From Rhinopomastus cyanomelas (lineage: Eukaryota; Chordata; Aves; Bucerotiformes; Rhinopomastidae): a stretch of DNA of 64,000 bases. The DNA lies in the NCBI GenBank assembly GCA_013400115.1, contig VXBP01003649.1, positions 124,001-188,000 on the forward strand, given 5' to 3'. Position numbers and translations under genes: made by a program. The notes beneath the pieces were generated by a model. It searched no databases, had not been told where the DNA came from, and saw only the letters and a list, made by a program, of their open reading frames with translations. Shown here in pieces: positions 34,615-46,073 of this stretch. Every line of letters begins with the position of its first letter. Position 1 is the stretch's first letter.

Positions 34615-34880
34615 AATTATTGAGGCTGGAAAAAAACACTAAGATCATTGAGTTCATCCTATGACCTAACACCATCACATCAGCCAGAACATGGCACTAA
34701 ACACTACATCCAGTCTGTCCTTAAACACCTCCAGGGACAGTGACTCCCTGGGCAATCCATTCCAATGTCTGATCCCCCTTTCTGTGAGGAAGGGCTTCCT
34801 AACGTCCAACCTAAACCTCCCCCAATGCAGCTTCAGGCCCAGCCCTCTCATCCTAAAAGTTCCATGGTTAAACAACCCCA
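34615..34880 (-). mobile_element. CR1 3' fragment, older subfamily
   Basis: UTR 'aacatggcactaaacactac' and coding end with 'cctaaacctcccccaatgc'. The octamer tail has decayed to 'gaattattgagg'. Truncated near 34880. Confidence 0.85.
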
Positions 34881-35043
34881 TAAAAAAGCTCTAATAAAGT
34901 AGCAGTTAGCATCTGATAAATGCAGATAATTTAGGGGAACAAAAGCCTCACAGGAAGGTCATCAGCCTTCAGAAACTGGATAATTTAATTTTGCCTTGAT
35001 TGTTTCTGGGCTCCTGCTGAGATGAAACTTCACTGTTTCAATT

Positions 35044-35121
35044 CACAGAATCACAGATGTTACAGGTTGGAAGGGACCTCGAAAGTCCATCTAAGTCCAA
35101 CACCTTTCTGCTGGAGCAGGG
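35044..35121 (-). repeat. CR1-type 3' tail of the composite element
   Basis: Contains 'ttggaagggacctcgaaag', 'ctaagtccaacacc' and 'ctgctggagcagg', the same order as in CR1 UTRs here, and ends in two ATTCTGTG-type octamers. Weaker CR1 similarity may continue to about 35150. Confidence 0.88.
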
Positions 35122-35166
35122 TTAGGCTACAGTATATGGTTTACCCAGACTGTCTCAAGATACAGC

Positions 35167-35240
35167 TGTCCTACATGGGGCTCAAACCCACGAACTGTGG
35201 GATTCAGAGTCCCGTGGTCTACCAACTGAGCCAGGAGGAT
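35167..35240 (-). pseudogene. tRNA-Lys-like sequence with CTG anticodon
   Basis: The minus-strand sequence folds as a tRNA. D arm GCTCAGTTGGTAGACC. Anticodon arm CGGGA-CTCTGAA-TCCCA. T arm GTGGG-TTTGAGC-CCCAT. The body resembles vertebrate tRNA-Lys(CTT) most closely (GGGACTC-N-NAATCCCA and GTGGGTTTGAGCCCCA). The third anticodon base is changed, so the loop reads CTG (Gln). The acceptor stem pairs at only 5 of 7 positions, the D stem has a C-C mismatch and the variable loop has one extra base. This points to a degraded retroposon head rather than a working tRNA gene. Confidence 0.78.
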
Positions 35241-36945
35241 GACAGAGTAGATTCTGTGGAGCAAGTTGTATTTTTTGGTTTTAAACTTGCATCCTAACTG
35301 ATCGCCAACTTTCTCAAGATGGTGTTGTTCCCTGCCCACAATGAAAAGGCAGGAACTGAAAGCCACACATCTGATCAAACCCACAGGTTGCTTCACACTC
35401 TTAAGTGCTATGGAGTTTTCTCCATTAGGTGCCTTGTACAGAAGAATTGGTAGGAGTGACAGAGAAGTTCATTCTCCCTTTCAGACAAAGCATCCAAGCA
35501 GGCAGATTATAGCAAGCTGCATTCATACAGACCTCTGCAGTCTTCCCTCCCCTCCAGGGACTGCAGCTGTCCTGACACTTACTAAAACAGATACTTAAGG
35601 TAGTTGTCAAAGTAAATCAAGAACAAGCAGACAGATATCAGAAGGAACTGGTTACTTACTTCTCTTATAATACTGTTTTCTGTTGGCTAATCATTGATAT
35701 GCCACTCGTTACAGAATAAAATACTGACATCAGTTCTTATTTAGGTATACAGCTGTATTTTATTTCAAGATATGACAGAGTAATTTGAATCAACTTCCTA
35801 CAGTTATGTTCCTGTTTACCAGTTGAAAATAATTCAAATAACTATCCCATTTGATATTTTAGTGTGTACAAGATGCAATTCTTTAGCCCTTCTTCTATAT
35901 GAGCTCTTTAACTGTAGTCCCCAAGAAAGCATAGTGCTTAAGCAGAGAAAATTTAGGCCACTAAAATGAAGCAAAATAGAACAGCTAGAACTTTTGCAGC
36001 TATTACTCTACTCTAGTAGCATGCCTATCCATTGTACTCATCATGGAAAGGATTATTAGAGAAATACATGGCTGCATATAGTCAGACTTAAGCTGTTTGT
36101 TCTCCTACTATATTTAGTAGGAATTAGATTATATTGTAAAGCCATGTATAGTGTTAGCTCAATATAATTGAGGCACTGTTTGACATGCATGACACATTCA
36201 ATTTTCACAGTTTTTTGGAACACATTTACACAAATATTTGTGCGTATTACAATATTAGGTACTGATGTAATCAAATTAGAAGCAGAATTTAAACATACTC
36301 AAACCTAGCTCTCAAGTATACCATTCCTGCCTCTTATCTGAGTTGGAAGCTTAAAGTCTCTCAAGACTTAAGGGTAAAATATTTGCTCTATCAAACCATG
36401 CACAAATGACAAAACAACAAAGACCTCTTCAGAATTCACTGCTATTCCCATTTTAAGCTTATATACAGACATACACATACACTGCCCTGGATATAGGCAA
36501 CAGTAATACATTTTTCCCCCTCATTGCCTCTTTTTATTGAAAGGCAGCTTGCATTAATTGTCCCGTTAAAATTACAAATGCCAATCATTAGCTTTCAGCC
36601 GTAATTATTTTAACAGGTAAGATTATTCTAGTCCTGTGCTGTCTATTCATTTAGTGAAAGAACATCCTGTCTCTGATTCCTGAAGCACGCCCTAAGGGGA
36701 AAAAAACAACACAACACTAAAAACACAGGCATCAAATGCAGTGAGAACGACAATTTTCCTTGCAAATGGATATTTCTGGGACTGATGAAGAAACAGTGTT
36801 TATTAAGGAAAACATGGTAAACAATTTATTTTTACCTATGTATTTGAGAAAGCTAATGCTGTTTCTTTGTTGTCAGCCAGCACAGGGAACATTCCACTGT
36901 GAAAAAATGAAACTTACCCTGATCAACATTTTACTTCTTTGAAAA
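35241..36945. other. Unique DNA, possibly with a conserved noncoding block
   Basis: 1.7 kb without repeats. 36551-36620 is dense in homeodomain-type ATTA/TAAT cores (CATTAATTG, AATCATTAG, GTAATTATT), as is common in conserved developmental enhancers. Conservation cannot be judged from one sequence. Confidence 0.45.
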
Positions 36946-37080
36946 AAAGCTTTCAAGGTCAGATTGGATGGGACTCTGGGCAACCTGATCTAGTTGAAGA
37001 TGTCCCTGCTTATTGTAGAGGGTATTTGAGTACATAAGCTCAGAGGGTCCCTTCCAACCCAAAGCATTCCATGATTCTAA
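36946..37080 (+). mobile_element. Old CR1 3' end
   Basis: 'aaggtcagattggatgggac' then 'caacctgatctagttgaagatgtccctgc' and 'ggtcccttccaaccc', ending with one octamer 'ccatgattctaa'. Same old UTR type as at 30.9 kb. Confidence 0.82.
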
Positions 37081-38434
37081 GCTGGTGCTGGCAGGCACAA
37101 ATAAAAGGTCAACAGAAACCGCTGATCCAGTAGAATCAGAGAGACTGCAGCTTGCGGTGAAGTGGGCCATGTAAATATGAAAAAACCCATAGCCTATGGT
37201 TGATGGAGTTCCCACCCTAGGGTTTATTTTTGCCCAAAGTAAGCAATTACTGATTGTGCCAGTAGAGATATTCTTTTTAGGAAAAAGCCATTTTACTCAA
37301 TCATTCCTACATTCCATCACAAGGTCAAGTAATCAGGAGGCCTAAATATCGCCCAAGTGCCCTAAGAGTAATGACAATCACTTGTCTCAGGAGGCCTCAA
37401 AGGGCAATCTGTGGGATGCAATAAAGCACAAAGCAGATCTTCCAGAAGCGTCTCTGAGAAATACTAGGCAAGAGACCTAGACTTTTTGAAGTTTGAATAG
37501 TCCAAGTTACATTTTGTTATACCTTTCTCCTGACTATCGCAACAGATCACGTTTACAAAACAGACTTTGGCTCTCACGTGCTTTTGTACAAGTCATGCTT
37601 TTGTGAGTATTTACAGATTATTTAAGTAGAAGTTTGAGAGTTCAAAAACTCTGTTTTAAGTATTTTTTGATTAGTAAGTTTTAATAAATGAGCAGTGTAA
37701 CTTGAAGATAGACAGGACTTATTTGAAGTTGAAAAGACTTATTCCATTTGAGGAAAGATAAATACCCAAGAAAGTGCTGAGCTATCAAAACAGTTCTGGG
37801 ATACAAATTACATCCTGAGCTAATCATTCACATTCATTGCCAAAAGCATCTTCCTTTCTTGCTTACAGTGTTAGAAGAGGCAGCTGCTCTTGAAATCTCC
37901 CCTGGAGATTGTTAGGATCTGCAAGAGAAAAAGCTGCATGCTGCAGGCCAATTTTGATGCATAAAAGCTGCAACTGCTTCTAGGTAGGTAACAATGCAAA
38001 AGGGTGGCATCTATTTTCATACACATTAGCTGATGATGTTTCTAATTAAGGAGTAACTGCCCATCTATCTAGACAAATCATTGTGTGGACTACTGTAGTA
38101 ACTGGATGCTCTATCTCCCAGCCCCCAAGGATTAGTACAAAAGGTTCTCACTGCAAGACACAAGGTGCTGAACTGTAAGATATCATCTTTACAGTTCTGT
38201 TCTTGCTGAGGTCAAATTTCCTCCTGGATTAATTTAGAGACCTAATTAGTTCCCATCAAACTAAAAGGAAAACTCTTCACACTTTTTTTCTGTAAAAGGG
38301 ACAGTTTCTGAGTACGTATTGCCTTTCCCCAGCCACGAACACTGCACAAGCAAATTGGCGTGGGGAATCCTTTGATAGGTGCAATCCTGCAATGCACATA
38401 ATCCCTCGACTAGAGGGCTTGAAGCAATGATTGC
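37081..38434. other. Unique sequence
   Basis: 1.35 kb with no repeat or gene recognised. Confidence 0.5.
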
Positions 38435-38512
38435 GCAGAATCACAGAACATTAGGGATTGGAAGGGATCTCCAAAGATCATCTAGTCCAATTCCCCTGCT
38501 GGAGCAGGATCA
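38435..38512 (-). mobile_element. CR1 3' terminal fragment
   Basis: Tail 'cagaatcacagaacattagg' and UTR to 'ctgctggagcaggatcat', 78 bp in all. The 'ctggagcag' variant is the one also present in the SINE-like tail at 35.1 kb. Confidence 0.9.
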
Positions 38513-39665
38513 TTGCTCTAAGATTTTTTTGACCAATTTGCACTCATGGAATTACAGGGTAAATGCATTTTAGGCAAATAAGGAATGCAAAAGATGAAGA
38601 ATATGTGGAGGTTTCCACTGAAGTTAAGTTGCATTATGTATCTGGTTGATCCTCCTCAAATCAGACAACGAAACAACAGTTCTGGAAAATGCTGCTTGTG
38701 CTTCTTTTGTTGTGTATCAGATCTACTTTAATCTTTGTTTTGAACATAACATCTAGATAATTTGCTGTGATAAATGAAAAATTGACAAAGGGTAGGGTAT
38801 TTTTGAGCACGTATCAATAAGAGAAGTCTCTTAAAAAAATTAAAAATGAAAATGTGCTAAGCAAAACAGCTTGAAAAAATGTGATTTTTTCTAAAGCCAG
38901 GTTATTTATCAAAGTTTCTGTGCCTTCTCTGTTGACTCTTTTATTTCCTTTTACTGACAGATCTAGTGAAGACTAATGGACAGTATAACATTTCCTATGC
39001 CACTTACTTAAAATTTTAAAAGGACCTAATTCATCCGCAATTTCTTTTTTATACTCAAACTGTTATCTATGGAAGCCAAACAGTATCCTAAGAAAAGCAG
39101 TTTATATCTTCTGCTCTTTTTTTTCATGCAGCAATTATTAGTATATGGCTTGTGTTCCTTGCTTCAGACCTTGATTATTATGTTTTCTTCACGGTCATAA
39201 GTTCTTATATTAGAGTAATGAGAAGAGGTAATAAAAGTTTTTGAATTACAGACTACAGGGAAATGTAGCAGTAGTAATGGTAGTGGAAGTAGGATAACAA
39301 TAAATTGATAATAATATGCTTATATAGATTAATATTCATGACATCACAATTTACTGGTAATTTGGCATATTATTCAACAATTCGAAAAATAAGAACATTG
39401 TCTTTTGTATAAACTCCTCTATATTATATTTTTTAATTAATAAAAAAATTTGAGACTTTCTAACTGTGTCTATAATAAAAAAATAAATAAATAATTTCCA
39501 AAGGCTTTATATTAAAGCAGTAGACATTATACCACAAACAGGAGACAGAAAATATAGCTTACTTATCTTTTCCTTCTTTATGTTTCCTTCATATATACTT
39601 TATTTCACACAAATTAAAATCTTTGGATAAGATGGTTATCAGAAACTTCTCTTATTGTGTGACTT
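38513..39665. other. Unique AT-rich DNA
   Basis: Very AT-rich. An (AAAT)n tract lies at 39477-39495. No gene or mobile element recognised. Confidence 0.55.
39477..39495. repeat. (AAAT)n short tandem repeat
   Basis: About four AAAT units after an A run. Confidence 0.7.
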
Positions 39666-39760
39666 GGGCCCCTCAGGTCAAGGAGGACACAGAACTGCTG
39701 GAGAGAGCCCAGCACAGAGCCACAATGATGATGGAGTAGAAAACCCTCTTTATGAGAAAC
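39666..39760 (+). mobile_element. Internal CR1 fragment
   Basis: 'gggcccctcaggtcaaggaggacac' to 'cctctttatgag', matching the block that encodes QFKEDTELLERAQHRATMMM in other copies. Both ends have been lost by deletion. Confidence 0.85.
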
Positions 39761-40230
39761 CAGAATGCTTTGCATGGGCTCTTTGCTCAGGCTTGCTTGG
39801 TGCAAATACTCACTTTCCATGCAGTATGACATTCAGTGCATTTTTTACTTAGTTTCCTCTTTATGAGTACCATCTAGTCAGAATTCAGCGCTCATCTCAC
39901 TTTAGTCAAAATTTGGAACAAACCCAAATGAAGTTAGCAAATTTACTCTGTTGTAAATCCAATATAAAATAAATTGGTTTTGCATGCAGAGTACCTTGTC
40001 TTCCTTCTCAGATTTCTTTGTCCATGCATGTAAAGCAAACCTGTCATGCAGAAACTGAAATTTACATCCCATTGCTTTTACCTAGTAGATCTTTTGTATC
40101 AATGAAAGTAAAATATAAACAGCTGGTATTTCTTCCTAGATAAATATTTCGAGTTCCACATACTTCTATGCCTGAAATTGGGGGTTTTGCTACTTTTTCA
40201 GATGTCACTTTGTTAGAAATTGTAGCCATA
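39761..40230. other. Unique sequence
   Basis: Nothing recognised. Confidence 0.45.
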
Positions 40231-40625
40231 CAGAATCACAGAATCACTCTGGTTGGAAAAGACCTCTGGGATCATTGAGTACAATCATCTACCCTACCTT
40301 ACAATTTCACCCCTAAACCACATCCCTCAACATCTCATCCAAAACACATCCAAGGATGATGACCCAGCCTCCTCTTCTTTAAACTAAAGATCCCCAGCTC
40401 TTTCAGTCTTTCCTTGTAAGATTTATTCTCTAGGCCCTTCACCAGCTTAGTTGCCCTCCTCTGCACCTGCTCCAGCACCTCCACATCTCTCCTGTATTGA
40501 GGTGTCCAAAACTGGACAGAATGCTCAAGATGTGGCCACACCAGTGCCGAATACAGGGGAACGATAACCTCCCTACTCCTGCTGGCCACACTATTTCTAA
40601 TATAAGCCAAGATGTCATTTGCCTT
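40231..40625 (-). mobile_element. CR1 with internal deletion
   Basis: Tail 'acagaatcacagaatcactc' and the 28.8/33.1-kb subfamily UTR. At about 40350-40375 it jumps from 'catccaaggatgatgac' to 'cctcttctttaaactaaag', losing roughly 190 bp of the coding end. The remaining frame (LYSALVWPHLEHSVQFWTPQ, EVLEQVQRRATKLVKGLEN) is open over 40335-40640. Confidence 0.91.
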
Positions 40626-43600
40626 ACTAATGTAATACATTATCTTATAGACTAGAGGTGACCATTGAGTTATACACAGTAAACAAAACTGTTCAAATTA
40701 GCTATTTGAAGTGTTTCATAGATATTTTAAGGAATAGAATTAGCAGTTTAAAATAAGGAGGAATCGATAACAACAAAAGAAGGAGCTGTTCATAATATAT
40801 GAGGAGAAAATAAATGTATTTTTTCATGTTTTATATTGGAAATGTCCCTACTGATGTTTGAGAGGAAAAAAAAAAAACAAAAAATGACAATGTCAAGCCA
40901 GCTGAACAATAAAAAGAATGAAGCATTTTGTCAAGTAATGAATTCGACAGACACTAATTCATGGGTACCCAGAAGGAAAAGTGGGTATTCAGTATGTTTT
41001 TGTGTAAGGAAGAAAAAGGTAAGTAATTTCTATATTACAAGAACTTTGCATGAAAGAATTTCAAAAATATCAAGTAATATAGAGTTTGGAACCCAATGCT
41101 TAACGATTATGTTGCTAAGACTATTGTAATTTTATTCTACTTTCTTATAAAAAAAGTACTGATTTTAGCGCAGTGTTCTGTGAACAATTTAATAACCCAG
41201 TGGCTGCTGTTACCACTGATGTCATATCAAACATTGTCTGACTCCATATAACTCCTGGCTGTCTCCACATGTAAAAGGACAGGAGAGAGTTTATCATCAT
41301 TAAGATGGATGGAGTCATTCTGGATAAAGGACTGAACTGCTTTTACTCTACCAGTAAGTCCTACAGGCCTTCCTGTCTCTTGTAGAGGTGATCCAAGAAT
41401 TTTATCTGTCATGTCATGGGATCCAAGAAACCTGAAATAATGTCACTTTCAAGGCATTTCCTTCATGGCAGCCTATATAGTTCTTACACTCCTCAGCTTT
41501 TTGGAAGCCGGGTACTTTATGGAACATGCATTTTCCATACCTTTGCACTTTATGGACATGCGCAGGACATAAAAATTACAATACATGAGGATGACATCTT
41601 GGACTTTTGCAGGAGATCATTTAAATAAAATGTCCTTGCTTCTCGGCCTGAGGCAGAGCTACTGAAAATCAGAGCATATGTATTACAAAATATTAAAGTA
41701 ATGAAAGACTGCAAAAAAAGTTTGGAATCATAACAGTAATGAAACAGAGAGAAGAAAGAAGGGAGGAAAAAATGAAGTTAACAAACCCTGACGAGTTGAA
41801 ACTCATGACTTGCTTTCCAAGTTTCACTTTCAACTAATAGTTTTGCAAACTTATCTATGTAAAGCAGTTGACACAAGACTGAAGTAGTTTCTCTATTTGT
41901 TTAAAAAAAAATGACAGCATGTGATTTTTCTGTGTATTTTCCCTGACGGCGATGCCTGCTTATGCTACTACACTGGTTGTTCTCTCTCATCAGTATTAAG
42001 CTCCCACCATTTTGCTGGTTCTTTCATATTGTTGCAGAAGACAGACAGTCCTATGAAACACTACTGCTTCACACCAAATGGAGTGAAGTAGTCCAGATCA
42101 GTTCCTCAATTGAACTTCAGGTGCTTCACGATAAAACAACAAAACTGAGAAGCTCAACTGTGTTGAAAAAAACAGAGATGGCAGGGTAGGGCTAGGAACA
42201 AGATACTGGTAAATATGAGGAGACAGGTGCAAATTGCTTTAATTTGGAGTAACTTCAAAGGGAATGATTCTACTCCTTAGAATGAAAGAAATGGCAGATG
42301 ACACTAAACCTCTGAAGCATTGGAAAAGAGAAAAGCCAAGTCTGGGGAGATCAGAAGCAGAGTGTGTTTGTAAACAGAAATAGTATGTTATGTGAAGAGT
42401 AAAAAAACCCTCATGAGTTAACAGCATTGTTCTCTTACAGTTCTCCCACTGCATATGGCTTAGGGGGTGCAGCAAGAGCTGCAGCAACTCTGCAGGAGTG
42501 TGGGATTAGTAAGTAGCATAATACAACTCAAGAAGAGCAGAAGCAAATTAATAAACCTATGGGACAAATAAAGCAAAAGCCAGTCAAAGATCATAACCAT
42601 AAAACATAGAGAAAGCTAAAGATTATAGGTTTATAGGCTAGAATCAATTCAACACATTGTGTAAAGGCAAGAAGGCAAGGAAAATTTAATTTCAGGAAGT
42701 GAGAAGAGGAATGCTGAGCAACTTTCCAGGATACTTTTCCCCAACTATAAACAAGGGCGCTACTGAGGCCAAATTTGAAAGGTTCCGTTGATTTTTTGTA
42801 TCTGACACATTATCTTACAGACAAATAGGACTTTACAGGAAAGCTACAGCTTGGGCAGACAGCTGACTACACACCTATCAGTAAAGTAAATAAGACTGGG
42901 AAATGGGTTGTAGCTCCAGCATGGATTGTCCACACTTCTAGCTTTCTTTCTGGCACTGTAATGTCCAGTTCAGCTGACTAAGCCAGGCTCAGTTGGACGT
43001 AGCACAGCTGTGTGATTTTGCCTCTGGCTAACTAAGAAAATTGGTACAGAACTGCAATGGTCTGCAAATTAAAATAATGCAGATCAGAAAAGCAAAAAAG
43101 CAGAAGGGAAATAGTTCAGGTGGTTGTATTCATTTCCTTGCCTGAGAATGCATTTCAGCTTCCATCTCTGTCAACTTATTTGCTGGCTCTATACATCTCT
43201 TATTTCCTAACTAGCTTTCTAGTTATGTACAAGTTCCTTTCTGAGATTCTAAATTCCTATGACTCCTCTACAAGAGTTATAAACATATGCATAGGGAGCA
43301 GAAAGTTAGGGTTCATGCAGCAAAAGTCTGTGAACTCTGCTGGCCAAAATTTCCTGAACTGTTGATCCCTTAAGCCTGATAGAAACTAACTAAAAGAAAC
43401 TTTGCAAATATACTAACTCAAAGACCATAGAAATGTATTGGTTTTCAGATATAGACCACATACATAGAGGACATATAGCAGCTTAGGAAAACTGATAAAA
43501 TGTCAGTTCTCTCTTCAATCTGTAAACAGACAGTATTTCATTATGTAATTTTTCTGCTAAGAAAACTGTTTTCAAAATGTGAGCGCCTGTCTGATAGCAC

Positions 43601-44099
43601 CATAATATAGATCTTAAGCAGGTGACGTGGGTAAGACATCAAATGCAAAAGTAAAACTGAAATGCATGAAATATTTGCCCATCAACCAGTCAATAACAGT
43701 CAGGTGGCTTAAAATGCCCCATGAAGTTGAAAATAGGATTAATAAGAAAAAGCACTTTAAAAAAAAACAAACCTTGAAATTGCACTCTGGAAATTCTGCT
43801 TAAAAATTGCTTGAGCACAAAATATACATGAATGAGATTTGCCCTTCTGGGAAAAGTTTTCCAGGTAAATACTAATTAAATTCCACTTAGACATGAGTTA
43901 GCTAATGCTCTGTACTGGGTAAAATATCATCCAAGGATGGCTATGAAGAAAATACATTCTGATTATCCCATGTCTGGTCTGATTGGTTTTCTATGCTTTT
44001 CTCTGACTTCACAGTCCATATACCTGAATGACACGTAACTTTTGTTAGTGGGAGACACATTTAATCTCTTAAATAAGAATATTAGAAATTACAAGTGAA
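40626..44099. other. Unique AT-rich DNA, 3.5 kb
   Basis: The second-longest repeat-free stretch. A-rich tract at 40866-40885. Scattered open frames (40836-41129, 41962-42189, 43120-43365) are under 100 codons and carry no recognised motif. Confidence 0.6.
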
Positions 44100-45215
44100 T
44101 TATAGATTCATTGACTCATTAGAGTTGGAAGAGATGTCCAAGACTATCAAGTCCAACTGTCAACCTCACCATGCCCAGTACACCATGTTTCCTAGTGCTA
44201 TAGCTACATGGTTTTTTAACACCTCCAGGGACAGCAACTCCACCACCTTCCTGGGAAGCCTGTTCCAATACTTGATGACCCTTCTAGTGACAAAATTTTT
44301 CCTAATGTCCAATTTAAACCTCCCCTGGCACAACTTGAGGCAATTTGCTCTCATCCTATTGCTAGTTACTTCGGGGAAGAGACCAACCCCCACCTCTCTA
44401 CAACCTCTTTTCAGGTAGTTGTAGAGAGGAATAAGGTCTCCCCTCACCCTCCTTTTCTCCACACCACTCCAGTTCTCTCAGCTGTTCTTCATCAGACCTG
44501 TCCTCCAGGCCCTTCATTAGCTTTGTTGTCCTTCTTTGGGCAGACTCCAGCATGTCAATGTACTTCTTTTGTTGAGGACCCAAAACTGAACCCAGTATGC
44601 CTCATTAGTCCTAAGTACAGGAGTACAATTATGTCTCTTGTCCTGCTGACCACACTATTTCTGACGCAAGCCAGGATGCCATTGGCCTTCTTGGCCACCT
44701 GAGCACACTGCTGGCTCAAATTCCGCTGCTCTCCATCAGGACCCTCAGGTCCTTTTCCTGGAAGCACCTGTCCTGGTAGGCTCTCACTTACCAGCAGTGT
44801 CAGAAAGTTATCTTCTACACATTTGAGGAACCTCCTAATCAGCTGTACTGTCTAGCAGATGTCAGTAAATTGATGTCCCTCATGAGAACAAGAGCTAGAG
44901 ATTGCAAGACCTCTGCCAGCTGCCTGTAGAATGCCTCAGCTATCTCTTCACCCTGGTTGATTGTCGTTCCCCTTCACCCTTAGCTGTAAGCACTTGACCT
45001 TGTCTGAGTTCAGCACAATGAAAACCGGCCCTAAAACAGAGGGCCACCCCACCACCAATCCTTCTTTGCTGACTCTTTCTGAAGAGCTTATAGCCATTCA
45101 TTGCTGCACTTCAGTCACCAGAGATGTCCCACTGTGTTTCAGTAATGGTGATTGTGTCATATTGTAACCTGTTGTGCAATGGCTTCCAGCTCCAGCTGCT
45201 TGCTAGTGCCTAAGC
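44100..45215 (-). mobile_element. CR1 with endonuclease joined to the reverse transcriptase tail
   Basis: Minus strand. 45215 to about 44785 is CR1 ORF2 endonuclease, and about 44766 to 44100 is the distal reverse transcriptase plus the 3' UTR. The C-terminal endonuclease sequence runs straight into the segment encoding LSQQCAQVAKKANGILAC. The endonuclease-RT connector and the whole palm with FADD are missing, an internal loss of over 1 kb by comparison with complete CR1. It is the only copy here with endonuclease sequence. Stops and frameshifts are frequent and the tail has decayed, so it is old. Confidence 0.85.
44785..45215 (-). pseudogene. CR1 ORF2 endonuclease (APE-type) remnant
   Basis: In shifting minus-strand frames I read KQLELEAIAQQ, then YDTITITETQWD (the catalytic-glutamate block), GYKLFRKSQQRR, GGGVALC, AFYRQLAEVLQSLALVLM-RDIN (equivalent of the family's GDFN block, aspartate kept, glycine changed) and RRFLKCVEDNFLTLLVSES. 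These match the order of an apurinic-type endonuclease in CR1/Jockey-clade LINEs. In-frame stops and a frameshift near 'agctgattaggagg' make it non-coding. Confidence 0.82.
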
Positions 45216-45828
45216 TAATAGAAAACATTTTCCTAAATTTAAAACATCTTAAATCAATTTAAGGAGATTTATTTCTTTTACTAAACAAAGCTCCCCCAGT
45301 AATATTTTTATCAGCTTTGTTAGTCCTACACAAGCTCATAATCCATTAAATTCAGCAGTGCTATCACGGTACAGCCATGGAAACCCTTATCTGCTGCTCT
45401 GATGTAAACCAGCCAGTGTATGGAAGAATTAATTAATGTTAGAGTAGTATGTAATTATTTTAATTCCTGCCAGATTATTTCTTGCTGATATAAATAAGAG
45501 AAGACTATATTCGTCCACATCATCTGCCCAGACGATGTGTTACAGAGTCCCGGCACCTACGTTTAGCTAACTTCCTTTTACAGATTTTAACAGTAAACCT
45601 CAAGTTTCAGTCAAGGACCACCTGAGGTTACGAAAACAGACTAACCTTATGAAGCCACACACTTTTTCCTAAAAAGCAAAGAAAAAGGAGCAGCCAACTA
45701 TTCCAACTAATTAAATTAGAGAAGAATCTTAACAAATGCTCTGATTTTGAATTAATTCAAATTTTCATCTAAGGTTCAAACATGTTCCTGCCTTGTTTAT
45801 ATCAGAGTATATTGGTGAAACTAATGTC
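45216..45828. other. Unique AT-rich DNA
   Basis: About 600 bp. 45420-45490 is rich in TAAT cores. No repeat or gene recognised. Confidence 0.45.
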
Positions 45829-46073
45829 ACGGTATCACAGCACATTAGGGATTGGAAGAGACCTTGAAAGACCATCTAGTTCAATCCCCCTGCCACAGCA
45901 GGATCACCCAGATCAAGTCACACAGGAACATGTCCAGGTAGGTTTTAAATGTCTCCACAACCCTCCCTGGGCAGCCTGTTCCAGTGCTCTATCACCTTCA
46001 ATGCAAAGAAGTTCCTTCTCATATTTATATGGAACCTCCAGTGATCCAGTTTACACCCATTGCCCCTTGTCAT
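45829..46073 (-). mobile_element. CR1 3' fragment with 16-bp deletion
   Basis: Tail 'ggtatcacagcacattagg', main-subfamily UTR, then 'aatgtctcc' joined to 'acaaccctccctggg', missing 'agagaaggagactcc'. Truncated near 46073. Confidence 0.9.

Larger units (their letters stand above)
35044..35240 (-). mobile_element. Candidate tRNA-headed, CR1-tailed SINE
   Basis: Read on the minus strand, a 74-nt tRNA-like head (35240-35167) is followed by a linker of about 45 bp and then by the last 80 bp or so of a CR1 3' UTR, ending in 'ctgtgattctgtg' at 35044. Head, body and LINE-derived 3' end in one orientation, about 197 bp in all, is the standard SINE plan. CR1-mobilised SINEs with tRNA heads are known in birds (TguSINE1 of songbirds, with a different, tRNA-Ile-type head as I recall it). 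The head keeps an A box (TGGCTCAGTTGG, 35233-35222) and a B box with one change (35188-35179). No clear target duplication is seen. The alternative is a tRNA pseudogene that landed beside a truncated CR1. Confidence 0.72.

Noticed and set aside
35167..35240. Functional tRNA gene
   Set aside because: Acceptor and D stems have mismatches, the B box is changed, the anticodon disagrees with the body, and it is fused to a CR1 tail.
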